In this document: positions 12,716 to 27,689 of the stretch, piece after piece
Numbering within the stretch: the stretch's first letter is position 1
Layout: each line of letters begins with the position of its first letter
Position numbers and translations under genes: made by a program
Source of the DNA: Sphagnum compactum
Lineage: Eukaryota > Bryophyta > Sphagnopsida > Sphagnales
Direction: 5' to 3'
Assembly: GCA_965153455.1 (NCBI GenBank)
Contig: OZ234495.1
Span: forward strand, 21,014,875-21,078,874
DNA: 64,000 bases
Notes under the pieces: generated by a model
Told to the model about the DNA's origin: nothing
Seen by the model: only the letters and a program-made list of their open reading frames with translations
Databases searched by the model: none

Positions 12716-12820
12716 AGTATGCACCATGTGCAATTCTTTTGATTGGTTTTACCAATCTCCTTTCCACTCAATGCACAAATTGGGCGTATTTTCTAAGTTC
12801 AAATCCTAGGTTGAGTTATA
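12716..12820 (+). repeat. Dispersed repeat Z, copy 3, just after the Helitron gene
   Basis: Starts 62 bp after the helicase stop codon. It shares TATGCACCATGTGCAATTC, ACCAATCTCCTTTCCACTCA, GCACAAATTGGG and GTTCAAATCCTAGGTTGAG with the copy at 4353-4456. Its position beyond the helicase and the copies upstream suggest it may belong to the Helitron family's non-coding ends. Confidence 0.6.
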
Positions 12821-14113
12821 CTTTTAAAATTTTAGAGATGTCATTTCTTACAAAAATACCACATATATACCAAATGTTATACTTACATTTTTAGTTTACA
12901 TCTTTAATATATGAAATGTTTAATAAATATTAAGAGTTAATTACATTTGTCGTTAAGACATATTTGTAATTTGGTTAAAACATTTCGATAATTGATACAT
13001 ACACAATTGGAATCTAATATGTTAACATTTAGTATGAAATGTTTTTACAAAATTGGCATCAAGGTTAGATAATATTATGCACATTTATCATGTATTCTAA
13101 CTACATGCCTTTCATGTTGACAACTTGTGCCTTTCTACAACTATTCATCAATTTTATTTTTATAAGAATACACAAATTTAATAGCTTTCCTTGTGTCATT
13201 ATGAGCTTGGTTTCATGAACTATTGGAATAAAACAAACAAACAACCTTCCTTCATGTATATAAATTTTTTTTTACTTCATTTGAACTTTTATTTGCTCAT
13301 GATTGTTTCAAAGTTTAGATTTTTAAATAATTAATATGAGATGTAGCCACATCTACTTAATAAAATCAATAATAGACAATCCAAATTCCAATGAGTGTTA
13401 ATTGGATTTTGGTGTTTCAATTTTCAAAACCAACCACAATATTAAAACACACATTACTTTTAGAATCATTACACACCTTATAGAATTTTGATTTTTTATA
13501 AAAATATGAATTGAGATGCCCTTCACCCACTTTGCATTGTTTATTATATTTATTTAACATCAATTTAAAAGGGTTTTGAAACAAAATTTTGTTTTGTTTG
13601 TCTTTACTATAACCATGCATTGCACATCCAATTTACTTGGTAGAAAAAAGAAAAAAATGAGCCAACAATTGAAAGGGGAAAAATATGAATACCCTTCATA
13701 AAATTGGGCGTTAGGCCTACCTCCACTCCAGGTCCCAGAAGGGACCAACTAGTTGTTAAATAGTGACATAGTCAAATATGTTTGGGCGTAAATTAATAGA
13801 TTGTAAGGGTTGTTGCTAATATGGAAGTGTGTTGTCTTTTGATAGGAATGTAATACAAACATGGTGGGACAAGTTTGATATCAAATTCGAAACGTTCACA
13901 ATTGTTTGCAATGTACATAAGTATTATGCCTGAAAAAGTTAGGCTTGTTTTTTATCTTCTCAAAAAAGTGGTGCATGCTTGCTTATAGAAACTGAACCTT
14001 ATATATAAAGGGACAACAACCTCATTCCATTTTCAGTTCTCATTCTAAGAGGCGGCTGGTTGCATGGTCTAGTTTTGAGTCCCACTCCAATGTAATGGTT
14101 TTAGATCTCTAGT
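12821..14113. other. AT-rich intergenic DNA with a short perfect hairpin
   Basis: No gene recognised. GGTCCCAGAAGGGACC at 13731-13746 is a perfect 6-bp stem with an AGAA loop, inside a short GC-richer patch (about 13705-13755) that may be the end of an unrecognised element. Confidence 0.4.
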
Positions 14114-15324
14114 TTGGTTGCTGAGAATCAACCTAATACTGTAAACCAACAAATATTAGTTCAAATCTCATCTTTGGAAACAAGGAATGGACAATGTCAG
14201 TGCACCAATGAAAGGATTGAAGTGTTGCTGATGGAACATTGTGTGGAACTATTCTTGTGTTACATGCAAGCCAACTTTGTGAACAATGGATGCAAAGGCA
14301 TCACACATCACATTATATGTCCCTAGCTGCTCATTATCTTGGGCACATTTTCGAAGGTGGATACTTATTGGATCAACAGGTTGAGTACAAACACACTAAG
14401 GAAGGAGAGCTGTTAAAGGATGAAAGAACTCTCACCAAGTTCAGAACATAGTGGAAAGAATTTGCAAAAGATAAGCAAATGGGGAGGATAAATCATGTTG
14501 CGAACCGCATTCTGATGCTTTGGCCAAAACATGAAAGCATGCAAAGTTGGTGAACATCATATGTGTTTATCAAAAAGAATGCTAGATAAGGTGTGGTGGT
14601 ATTAACTATAAACACTCTAAAATAGGGTCTTGAAATCAATCCAACTACTTACCAATTAATTGTTCAAGGGGGGAGACAATGTTGGTATTGACAGAGTTCA
14701 CCTGCAAGTGCCCTTGAAAAGGGAAGATGTTGATGTTGATGTGAACCAAAACCTGTAGCAAGAATAGGCATTGATCAAACAAAAACCTAGAGACTACAAG
14801 TGAACAAACATCAGTTCAATTCCCTCAATTGTTGTTGTTGGAGCTGTGGTAGCTGTCAAAATTAGACTCAAAAACTTGAAAAAGAAACAAGTAAATAATA
14901 ATAAAGAATGTCAAAGTATGAGATATAGAGGAGAGATGGTAACAATTCTTATGGGTGTTACAAGAAACAATTGGGTTGCTGTTGTACATTAGCAGTCAAC
15001 CTAATGACAACCAACAATTGCTTGACCCAATGTAAGGGGTTACAATCATGCTGGGCTCCTGATGTGTTTGTAACAATGGTGCTAGATTATAGTCATTCTG
15101 TGTGTGAAACAGTGAGACAAACCAACCTCAGAAGCTTGGGAAAAAGAACAAGACTGGGTAACACCAAGATGAGTGATTAGGCAACAGTGAAAAGTTATGT
15201 TTGGCTATATTACAATGTAAAAGGATGGTAAAGGAACCAAGTGTGAGATGGGGAAGTTGGGAGGGGTTGTGAGGTCGAGCAATGATATGCACATCATGGG
15301 TCAATGATTACAGGAGGAATGATA
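14114..15324 (+). other. Genic-looking DNA with short plus-strand open frames, not recognised
   Basis: Base composition is more balanced than in the flanks. Overlapping plus-strand frames at 14114-14326, 14239-14451 and 14971-15180 have no family signature and no linking splice sites that I could defend. They may be decayed exons of the same unknown gene whose possible exons lie at 15735-16221, or transposon debris. Confidence 0.25.
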
Positions 15325-15643
15325 TTCCTGACAGCACAGAGGAATGCTGTTGACAGTGCCGAGGAATGCTAGTATATCTAGGTTGTAGAATAACAAAGTT
15401 ACTTGGTCCCATCTCTCTCCTCATCTGCAAATGAACTTCCATGAGACATCATTTGATCACAATCTGAAGAACCTGAAGAACCTTAAGACAAACAACATGT
15501 CCAGCTGGCAATAGAGGAACTAGCAACTTCCCTGACAGCACAGACAAATGCTGTCTATTGGTTGTAGAAATAACATGAAATGGTATCATATCCTTCTCCT
15601 CATCTGCAAATAAACTTCCATGAGACATCATTTGATCACAATA
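15325..15643. repeat. About 180-200 bp imperfect tandem duplication
   Basis: A block with CCTGACAGCACAGA, AATGCTGT, GGTTGTAGAA.AACA and CTCCTCATCTGCAAAT.AACT followed by CCATGAGACATCATTTGATC occurs twice, at about 15325-15464 and about 15527-15643. The 3' part is nearly identical over about 47 bp. Confidence 0.75.
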
Positions 15644-15734
15644 TCAAATAACTCCATGAACATTAGAACATTTTCTAATGACAGATTCAAACCCTAAAAA
15701 AAAGCAACCTCATGAAACCAATCATCAGTAGTTT

Positions 15735-15801
15735 TCCACAACTGGAACTAAACCATGTAGATGAGATTTTTACAGAAGGAATAGTGGTGCCAGATGGTGA
15801 C
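15735..15801 (+). CDS. Possible internal exon of an unrecognised plus-strand gene
   Basis: An open stretch reads SFPQLELNHVDEIFTEG followed by IVVPD, with coding-like composition, and could end at a GATG|GTGACA donor. There is no family match and no firm acceptor. It is grouped with the 16066-16221 exon only by strand and proximity. Confidence 0.2.
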
Positions 15802-16065
15802 AAAAGGACATCACATGAATAAATGCGTTTGTCAAAAGAAAAGTAGCTACTAGAACAGTTTCATCTCTATCTATGATTTGGGATCACAACCCTAGCAATA
15901 ATGATGCTCCATAAGCCTGAAATGATATAGGTACCTGAGCATTGTGCCTCAAACACCACAGCCCATCATAAATGCAGCAATTCTTTTTTTCCAACAACTT
16001 CGTCACTATCACTTTTGTGTAACAGAATTTTCTGTTCTTCTAATTGATATGAGTGCAGATTGCAG

Positions 16066-16221
16066 TTGCCTGAGGTGAAGAAGATGGCACAGCAGGAGAC
16101 AAGAAACCCAATAAGAAAAAGATGGACAGAGAAGCTCAAAATGCTTGAGCAAATGGCTGAAGTTAAAGAGTGGGAAAGATCTCAAAAGCATCAGAGCTTC
16201 ATGGAGCAATATCTTAGCTGA
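16066..16221 (+). CDS. Possible last exon of an unrecognised plus-strand gene (51 aa)
   Basis: After a plausible acceptor (GATTGCAG|TTG) there are 51 open codons and a TGA at 16219-16221. The peptide is strongly charged and looks helical (MAQQETRNPIRKRWTEKLKM, then EQMAEVKEWERSQKHQSFME). It would end 62 bp from the stop of the convergent DUF538 gene. No domain was recognised. It could also be the 3' UTR of the DUF538 transcript on the other strand, so this call is tentative. Confidence 0.25.
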   Translation: MPEVKKMAQQETRNPIRKRWTEKLKMLEQMAEVKEWERSQKHQSFMEQYLS

Positions 16222-16283
16222 TGTATGTAGCTCCTCAGAAGAGGATCCTTGACTGAAGAAGCTCCACAGCAGCGGCAGCATCA

Positions 16284-16829
16284 TCACCAGATTGTCCCTG
16301 AGACTCCTCCTCCTCCGGCCAAAAGGAGGACGTCAACTTTTTTTCTTTCACACACAGGAGGGTCATCGAAATTGGCCAGTGGGAATTGGGCGCTGAGGAG
16401 CCCAATCACAAACAAAAGGTCGTTGCTATTGCGAGAGATGGCAGTGATATCCCACCACACAAAGAAAGCCTTCACTCTGATGCCTTGAAGCTCTTCGAGC
16501 TGACCGTAAGACAAGACGCCCGTGATCACCTTGTCGTATTCCAACGGATACTTCTCTTCTATCAGCACCCTGCAGTCTCCTTCCAGATACAGAACGAACC
16601 TCCCGTTTGCTTCCAAGTTATACCCTGTTACAGTCGGCGGCAAAATCCCTCGCGGGAATCCGTATGTCTCAATCTTCTCGTACGCATCCGAAGACGATGT
16701 TGCCAACGACTTCTCGCTGCTCACGGCAGCAGCAGCAGCTTCAGCACTAGATGCGAGAGCCAAAGCCATCATGACACACATCACGGCAGTTGCGAGGTCA
16801 TCGAGGAACAACCCTTGAACCCTTGCCAT
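16284..16829 (-). CDS. DUF538 family secreted protein (181 aa), intact, single coding exon
   Basis: The ATG at 16829-16827 sits in a strong plant context (AAGATGG). The frame stays open further upstream, but only from a GTG, so this ATG was chosen. Residues 1-31 look like a signal peptide (hydrophobic AVMCVMMALALASS, possible cleavage after AEA). DUF538 covers about residues 49-160: AYEKIETYGFPRGILPP, VTGYNL, GRFVLYLEGDCRV, YDKVITGVLSYGQLEELQGI, VKAFFVWWDIT, VIGLLSAQFPLANFDDPPVC. Length and layout match the plant-specific family, which is found as small extracellular or stress-linked proteins of unknown biochemical role. The tail ends in a Gly-rich stretch. No introns or breaks in the coding part. 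The upstream (GA)n tract and CT-rich leader are typical of a plant 5' region. Confidence 0.88.
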   Translation of the reverse strand: MARVQGLFLDDLATAVMCVMMALALASSAEAAAAAVSSEKSLATSSSDAYEKIETYGFPRGILPPTVTGYNLEANGRFVLYLEGDCRVLIEEKYPLEYDKVITGVLSYGQLEELQGIRVKAFFVWWDITAISRNSNDLLFVIGLLSAQFPLANFDDPPVCERKKVDVLLLAGGGGVSGTIW

Positions 16830-17344
16830 CTTCAAACGTCCTGCTGTTGCTGCAAGTGTCCTGCAGTTTCCAAAACCCCAAAACGAGAAAGACACTACTA
16901 CTCCCGCAAAGACTTTCCTACCTCCGTCTGGTCGAAGCTCGGAAGAAAATCGCTAGACAACCAGAAACTCTGCTTGTGATGGAGCGAGCAAGAGTGCAGA
17001 GCTTTGAGATCCGAGAATCCCTGGTAGGAAAAGAAAAATTATTCTAGCATCTAATGATAATAGACTTGAATCTCAAGACAGAAATTTCTCTAGATTCCGA
17101 CGCCAAAAAAAATACCCAAATCGTTCGGGATTCAGGATCAACAAAACCCCACCATCAGGATCAGATCCTTTCGGAAACCAGCAGGAGGCCGGAACAACGA
17201 CAAAACCTAATCTCTGATCTCTGATGAGCAGCAACTCACGAAGTGTAGAAATAAATCCCACGGAGTGAGGACTGTCTACAATCTCAAGCCTCCAAAACAA
17301 GCATCCACAGTCAGTGCATCAAACCAACACACAAATGGACACAA

Positions 17345-17347
<3 letters not shown>

Positions 17348-17379
<32 letters not shown>
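17348..17379. repeat. (GA)n microsatellite upstream of the DUF538 gene
   Basis: Sixteen GA units, read as (CT)n on the DUF538 coding strand, about 520 bp before its ATG. CT-rich tracts of this kind are common in plant core promoters and 5' UTRs and may bind GAGA-type (BBR/BPC) factors. Confidence 0.85.
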
Positions 17380-17381
<2 letters not shown>

Positions 17382-19464
17382 AGATCTTTGACCCCAACAA
17401 AAAAAAAAACCCCTGGCAAACGCACACACACACACAAGAAAACAGCTTCAATCCTCAGTGAGACAAGGTTGTAGAAAAAACTGCAATCTGATAGGAAACT
17501 GAAAGAGGCTTGGAAGAAGAAAAAAATTGGCACTGTGGTTCCAACAACCTTGCTTGCTGCAACAGCACTGAAGAAGGATTTTTTGGGTGAGTGGTAACTT
17601 TGAACTCTACAATTAAATCCATTAAAATAGGGAAATTAGGATTCTTTTGGGGATTTGAGAGAAAAAATCGTCCTCAAGTTCAGTAGCTGGTAATAGTGTA
17701 TGGAAGCTTTACCTGGCCCACCCTGTTCCCCTAATTGGCCCCTGGCCCAAGTGTGAACAGGATTATGTATCAATTCCCAAGTGTGAACAAGAACCTGACA
17801 GTAGAACCCAATTGTGGAAAAAACTGTTTTAAATATAAATTTAATAATTAAAGGTTTTAAACTCTCCCCCCCCCTTTGCCTAGGGTTCCTCCTAATTCAT
17901 TGTTATTTATTTTAGATCTCAAAATTGTGCCTTTTCATCATGTCCAGCAGGTTTTATTTTATTTTTCAATTTTTTGATATAGTATCATCAGTTCCGAGCA
18001 TCCCAAAAGAGATCTCACATTAAAGGCTAGGGGTTCTTAGAACCTATCTCAACATCTTTAAAATACACACAAAAACTGCTACGAAGCCAAAAGTAGAGGG
18101 GAAATGGGACAAAATGTTTTCAAATTTTTTTTCAAAATCTTGCAATTTTTTTCCCCAAATGACAACGAACCTGCAACAAAAAAAATAAAAATAAATCTCA
18201 TTTTCTTTTCAGATTTTGGTGCAAAATTTTACCCAAGAAAATATGACTAATGTCCATGTTTGTCATTATAGGCTTGAATATAATCTTCAAAAAATCCTCT
18301 AAAAGAAACCAAAATCCTTCAAGATATTACAACTCTATAACTAATCTCAAGTTTCAACACAAAGCCACAATATCATCTTTCAAAAATCGTCATATAAAAA
18401 TAGACCTATTAACTAGGCCAAAATCCCTTAAGCTACTATACTCTACAATGAATACAAACACAATATCCTTGCCTTGGTAGGCAAGGCCTACAAACAAACT
18501 ACCATGGTTAATGAATAAATCAATACCGCAATATAATATTAATGAATGGAATTTGGTTCTATTAGCTTAATTAGTCCTGCTAAATAAAAGTAAAATTGAT
18601 GTTTTTTTCTAATTTCTTGTGTGCTTGATTTCTATGGTAAAAGACTTGTAGGAATTTCATTGAGCTGCAAAACTCTGCTGTCACTAGAAAGAAATGCTTG
18701 TTTTTGTATTGCCCTAAAGAAAAAGCAGGCTATTTCCTTTAGTGAAATTCCTTCAAGAAGGGCAGGTCACATTGAGTGTCATGTTGTTCTACGGCCTTGG
18801 GAATTCGGGCTACCTACCTACCCACCACCCTCATTGCCATGCCCTCAAAAAACATAAAAGCCCTCTCTAGGCCTTCCCCTTCCCTTAAGCTTTCTTGGAC
18901 GTTTTTTTTTGGGTGGACTTTAATTAATTTTCCAAGAATTATTTGAGCATTTTTCTCAAGCATTTTTTTGGCTTGTTTATTTGATGAACTCTTCTACCAT
19001 CTCCTCTCTTTGGCTTTGGATTGATCTCAACCATCAGACTACCAATGACTTTGTCTAGCTTAAAATATTGTACTATACACCCTAGTGGTGGGAATTTTCC
19101 TCGAAGTACAGAGACACACTAGCATGGTATTTTGAGAGCTTAGGAACACTATTTATATTAATTGTTGAAATGTTAAAATTTAAATACTTTTTTCAATGAG
19201 AAATTTTTCTTGAAGGAAAATATTGAATATTCAAGAATATTTTATATTTCAAAATGAAGGTTTCAAAACAATTACCGATCATTCAACAAACATGTGTCAA
19301 AGTTGCCACGGTACTACCGTATTCAACAAACATGTGTTGAAGCTGCCCCTGTTTTACTATGATATCTTCATCTTTTGTGTAACCAACAGTCTGAAGATAA
19401 TGCTATCTAAACTTCAGGAGCAAGCAATAGTACATAAACTGGTGGCAGTTGAATCTTCAGTACA
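17380..19464. other. Intergenic DNA, no gene recognised
   Basis: Runs out of the DUF538 upstream region into AT-rich DNA. A minus-strand promoter for DUF538 probably lies in 17380-17700. Nothing else could be supported; an 18621-18857 plus frame has no family signature. Confidence 0.35.
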
Positions 19465-19506
19465 ACTCAATGGATGACAGTTGCTCTAAAATATCATCCA
19501 TTGAGT
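19465..19506. repeat. Perfect 13-bp inverted repeat (hairpin)
   Basis: ACTCAATGGATGA at 19465-19477 pairs exactly with TCATCCATTGAGT at 19494-19506 around a 16-nt loop. A further half copy, CCAATGGATGA, follows at about 19512. Role unknown. Confidence 0.8.
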
Positions 19507-20560
19507 GCTATCCAATGGATGACAAGTCTAAGAAATTGACAAGAAGGGAAGAAAAACAGAGAAGTCCAAAAATAAAAGCAATTTGGAATGAACAACTTGA
19601 GACCAAAGCCACTAGAAGTTCTGTTCACATTATGGTCACATGACCACTGGTGATAGCAGCCAACATGGATGGGTCCTGTGAGCAGATTGTGTGTCCCCTG
19701 AAATCGGTGGAAACTTGCCCCTCACACCAAAGGGTTTTGGGGATTCAGTTTGCAAGTATTTCAATTGCTTCACAATCTCCCAAAACCACCCTTTTCTCCT
19801 AAAGTTATTGTTTTCCAGGCCAAAAGGGAGAGGCAAGAGCACCCTCGTACAGAGACAGCTTCAACACATGTCTATGTAAAGAAAATGAATGCTCTTGAAA
19901 TTCCAGGACATTCTGTTATTTTCCTTCACAAAATTGTGTTTTTGAAAAATAAATAAAAAATTAACTTCAACATTTCTACAAATCATTTTAGTCAGTGTCC
20001 AACATGCCAAATGTATTAAAGTACTTTGTTGCAAAAATTTGTGTCAACCCACAGCGAAAGGGTTGTTCACAGCAGATGCAAAGGAGTTAAATTCGGCCAC
20101 ATGTCTTTGTTGCATGCAGTACAACAGTAGTGTCTATTTTATTTTTTCTCTGATTGCCCATTTGCCCAAACAAGATTTCTCTGGTGCTGCGTATAAACAC
20201 TTTTTGGGTTCATAGTTATGCCCCATTAAGTGGCTACCTATTACGAACCCAAAACATGCATAAAAGGACTCAAGATGTGTCTGGGCATTATCTATCTTTT
20301 TTGAGAAAAAGAAAGATCAGGCCAAAAGCAAACGAGGTAAGGAAGAAACCGGTAGTTAGTTCTTTTGTCCTGCCTACAATAAAGACATATGGGGTGATTT
20401 AACAGCTTCAAAATAGAATAAATAGAAGGTTTTAATTTAACTGTAACGTTCCTCCCCATTTGCCTAAGCATTTGGGATAAAAGTGAGGCGCTATTGGGAA
20501 CTCTTTGGGGAACATGTCATGAACTTGGGAACTCTTTGCTTTGGCCCCTCATCTTCCCAA
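19507..20560. other. Intergenic DNA, no gene recognised
   Basis: A 68-codon minus-strand open frame at 19636-19842 and overlapping plus frames have no recognised motif. Confidence 0.35.
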
Positions 20561-20587
20561 CCCCCCCCCCCCCCCCCCCCCCCCCCC
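20561..20587. repeat. Poly-C tract of 27 nt
   Basis: Twenty-seven consecutive C residues. The Pro-rich (plus) and Gly-rich (minus) open frames crossing it are artefacts of the homopolymer. The exact length may be a sequencing estimate. Confidence 0.95.
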
Positions 20588-22905
20588 AAGGGCTTGCATG
20601 GAAAGTCGACTGACCACTGTCCAAGTGGAAAGTGAACAATGGACAGTCCACTCTCCACACCAAACACAACTTGAAAAAAAAAACCCCTCCCCGCTAACCA
20701 CAAGAAGGAGAAAAAGGGAGGCCCTTTCACTCAATGACCCAACTTCTCATTGGCTGCATGGAAACTCTATTCCTAAAATTGGCTGCCCCTATTTTCGGCT
20801 TAGACTAATAGCCCTTCCTAAGAACATCCTACCTATAAGTAGGTCATTACATCAATCCCCAAACTCCAGAGTGAAAAAATAAACAAATAAACTCAATGTT
20901 TGCCTCAGCTAAACCATGTCATAAGTTAATACTCTTTCATTATTACGTCATGGAGGAAGATTTAGCTTCACAAAATTATTATGCTTTCTAAGGTACTTGT
21001 ACATACAAAAGAAAAATGAGGTCCTATTTTCATGAACATTTGGATTCTCTACACCCACCCAAAATAATGTACAGTATATTTGCATGAAGTACAGCAATTA
21101 AATTGGTTGCGTCAAACTCAGTTTGCGTCTAGCACTATGCCTAGGATGTACTGCTCTCCAAGAATGCTAGTTAAAAGAAATAATAGATGATGGAATAATA
21201 AAAACGGTATGTTAGATACAACATTTTATTCTGGTGAGAAAAATATATATAGTGAGATTCATACAAAGGATTTTGTGAAGAAGAAGTAAAGTCACAGGAA
21301 TATTTTTTTTGTGAATTTGCCGTACTTAGGCAAAATATACGAGGATTCTTAAATTGTTTTACTTTCATCCCTTACTTGTCGCCAAATTTGGCTAATCCTC
21401 TTGTGGATGATCACCCATGTGACTAAATCACAAAATTGAAAAATATAAAACCCTGGTTGGATATGGTAAGCATCTTATAGATAGACACCAAAAAAGGGGG
21501 TGGGTGGTAGAGATGCTTTCAAGCTCATGAGCCCATCTGCTCTTTACTAAATGTTACTTAACTTAGGCTACACTCCAATGGTGATGTGCTGGAGATTTCA
21601 CATTCCTTGGCACTACCGCCATATGCTCTTCTGGGTGTCAGGCAGAATCTGTGGTGAGGAAAGAGAAAAGACAACCAAAAAAGCAGGTGGTTATGCCAAA
21701 ATGAGACAAGTGCCTTTGCAAGGCACCGACCCCACTGCTAACTTGGCAGGTGAATCGTAAGCCAGCCAATTAGGTACTGTACAGGATCGTCTACCATTTG
21801 GAAACTGGACATGATGCTGTCCCTCAGGGCCAGAGGAAACCCACAGTGGGGGTGGGGGACACACAGCCCCATCACAAATTCATCAACTCAAGAAAGCACA
21901 GCGGAGAGAGGAAGTACCAATTGATGGTGTTGTCCTCTCTAGCAAAGATCTTCAGGTTCCCCTCAGGACCAGAGTTGAAAAGGCCTGGGTCTGTAGGCCA
22001 GACCCCAAGCACATACCATTTTACAGTCAGTACTACCCACAACAGTGAAAAACAGCATCAAAACAAGCTGCTCATTGTGTAATTGCTCTTCCCCCTATGG
22101 CAAGTTCAGACCAGCAATAGTTTCTAAATGTTCCATGAAATTCCCAAACCTTCAAACACACAGTTAGTCCATAGTAACACCTCATAGCATTGCTCAAAAG
22201 TGTTTTGAGGGACCAGATGAAAACTACATCATTCCATGATCTCTCCCTTCCAAGGCAGAGCCAACAAAAGCCAACAAAAGCCCCAGCATAGCAGAGAGTG
22301 AATAACTTCATGACAAATTTCCAACGGATGCATTTTAAACCCATCTTCAGAACAACAGGAAGATGACGCTTCCATGTTTCTTTCCTGAAGTGTGGTTAGC
22401 ACTCCCAGTTTTTGAGCTGAAAAAACATTCAGTATGATGGAAATCTGAAATGCCAACTTTCATATTTCTCCAATCTGCTGAAGTAATTGTCATTCCCAAC
22501 CTCTCTAATATTTGTTTTTCTTTAACAAAGATGAACTGAAAAGAACAGACATTATCACAGCACTTTAGAGTAATTGTAATTCACCAAACTAATGAGATGG
22601 ATGAGTATTGTATTCTGGCCACCTCATCTCTTGGAATGCAACTACATTTAGATTGCCTTTGGAAGACCAAAAGGGTGGATTCATGTGGCAACAAGAAAAA
22701 CCACTGATGAGTACGGCATTTGTAGTTCTCCCTTTTTGAGGTGTGGAGGTTCCAGCTTGGCTTAATTGTCGTCCACATCCTTATGATAAGGGGTTGCATT
22801 CTCTCTAATCCCAAAACAGCAGTTTCTTGTTAACGAATCTGAGCAAGAATTCTAGATGAATATTTCAAGTATGGTAAAAAAATGTAGTCCCTCCAGAGAG
22901 AAACC
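20588..22905. other. Intergenic DNA next to the enolase pseudogene
   Basis: No gene recognised. An 8-bp inverted repeat (ACTGTCCA at 20616-20623, TGGACAGT at 20640-20647) flanks a 16-nt loop. The minus-strand frames at 22072-22814 have no signature; this side would hold the 3' UTR of the ancestral enolase gene. Confidence 0.35.
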
Positions 22906-25851
<2,946 letters not shown>

Positions 25852-25943
25852 AGGTGTTGTTGACATGATCGAGATCTCCATCGAGATGTTGAACCTTTGA
25901 AACAACATCTCGAGCGAGATCGTGATCGCTAATGTCAACACCT
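25852..25943. repeat. Imperfect 45-bp inverted repeat (foldback)
   Basis: AGGTGTTGTTGACAT...CATCGAGATGTTGAA on the left is mirrored by AACATCTCGAG...AATGTCAACACCT on the right with a very short loop. The DNA could fold into a roughly 90-nt stem with bulges. It may be a MITE core, a hairpin RNA or a leftover of a palindromic duplication. Confidence 0.6.
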
Positions 25944-27689
25944 CGATCAACAAGCTTTGATACAAAACACCCACACACTAGGGTAAACCGGCTCATGACC
26001 GAACACTTAATGGTTCAAACTCCAAGGGTTCAGTAACCGGCCATTTTTGGTCATGGTCTTCAAAGAGATTAGTTGGCCCTTGAGCCAGAGCACTAGTAGG
26101 CCTTTACAGAAGGTGATTCTAAGCTAGAATGAGAAAGTTATGACCTCCCAAAGTTAGGGGGTTCCTGATGTGTGAAAAATTTGGATAGATATAAGACCTT
26201 TATTTTCATGCATTTTAAACCCTATGAACAAACACTTAAAATTTTATGAAAGGACATCTTACCTCCTATAAACAGGAAAACATATTTCTAATTAAGATTG
26301 GACTATTTTATATTTACGTTCATATTTTTAAAATTGTAATAAGGTCAAATATTTGCAGCACAAGCCATGCAATCATGGCCTTAAGGATTTTGAAATAGAT
26401 AATTTTTTTAACAAGAGCCTATATCCTAAAATTGACAATCTTTGTGAGGCCACATGGGGCCAATCTGTTTGTCTCCCCCAAGATGTGAAAAAAGAACATT
26501 GCGACAATGGCTACCACAATTCTCTTTCTTAGTGTCTCCCTTTCTTTCCTCTATTTGTCATCGATGTGCTCTAGGTCATGTCTGTCATTGTGTGCCTATC
26601 AATGATCTCATTATCATTGTTGTTCCTATTGTTGTTGATGATCTGATCCCCTTGTGATCTTGCTAATGCTCCTTGTTGTTGTGTGACAGTTGCTACAAGT
26701 GATGTGCAAATCAAGCTTCTTCTCATGTCGCAAGATGAAATGTAATGCTACGTGGCCAGGCTACTTCTCATGCGTTAATTTACTTATTACCATTAGCTTC
26801 TACATTTGCATTTCTGGAAACCTTTTTTCTTGTCATTTTCACCTAGTTTGCTATTTGTGCATAGTTCATAATCTTAATGTTTCATTCCATTGTGTCATGC
26901 AATGGGTTTTTGCTTATAACAACTATCTCAAGGAGAGTGTTGAAAAGTTCCTTATCAAGCTAGTGAAAATCTATAATGTGAAGTGATTGCAAAGCTACAT
27001 AAAACCTCTAACTAAAGCTCCCTGCTCTGGGTCAAGTGAGACCTTAAGTCCTTCATCAGTATGTTCAAAGAGGAAAGTTGGGTCTCTTGAAGGCCTACAA
27101 GTAAAAGTCAAATCCAATGTCACAACCATGTTTGAATAGAAAAATCGTTGTTTGAAGAACAACTAGTAGTTCATAGGCATCAAATGAAGCAAATGGACTT
27201 TATGATAGCCTTTTTTTAAATGGAAGTTCAAGATACCTCCAAAAACTATTGGAAGTATTATACATTATTTGGCACAATATGAGTTGCTCAACTTTTTTTG
27301 TTGGGTAGTGTGTTTTTTTTTTGGTGCTTCACTATTTTAGCTAATGAGGACAACACAAGACCAAACTTTGTGCAATTCTCGTGTGTGGCCTACTCTTGTG
27401 AGCATTTTACTCACAAATTTTATTAAGTCTCTCATTTTAATTGTAAGCTTTCATGCAATCTTAGGTGTTTCAAAGGTATTATAAACATTATTCACATTTA
27501 GTTTTCAAATGGAGCTCAAGCAATTAGTGCACTTCAACATTTTGGAATATTTTGTTACTAGAAGTATGTCAAATCGATGTTCCATTGTTGCCCAGTTACT
27601 CTTTTGACACATTAATTGTGATGCTAATTGAAATCCATCCTTAGGCTACTTAAAACCCTTTGAATGACAACAATGTGTATGTCGCAACC

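Noticed and set aside
16386-16979. 197-codon plus-strand frame opposite the DUF538 gene
   Set aside because: It is antisense to a clear DUF538 coding frame with signal peptide and domain; the plus frame has no domain and is a composition shadow.
20541-20882. Pro-rich plus frame and Gly-rich minus frames across the poly-C tract
   Set aside because: They are produced by the 27-nt homopolymer; nothing else in them looks coding.
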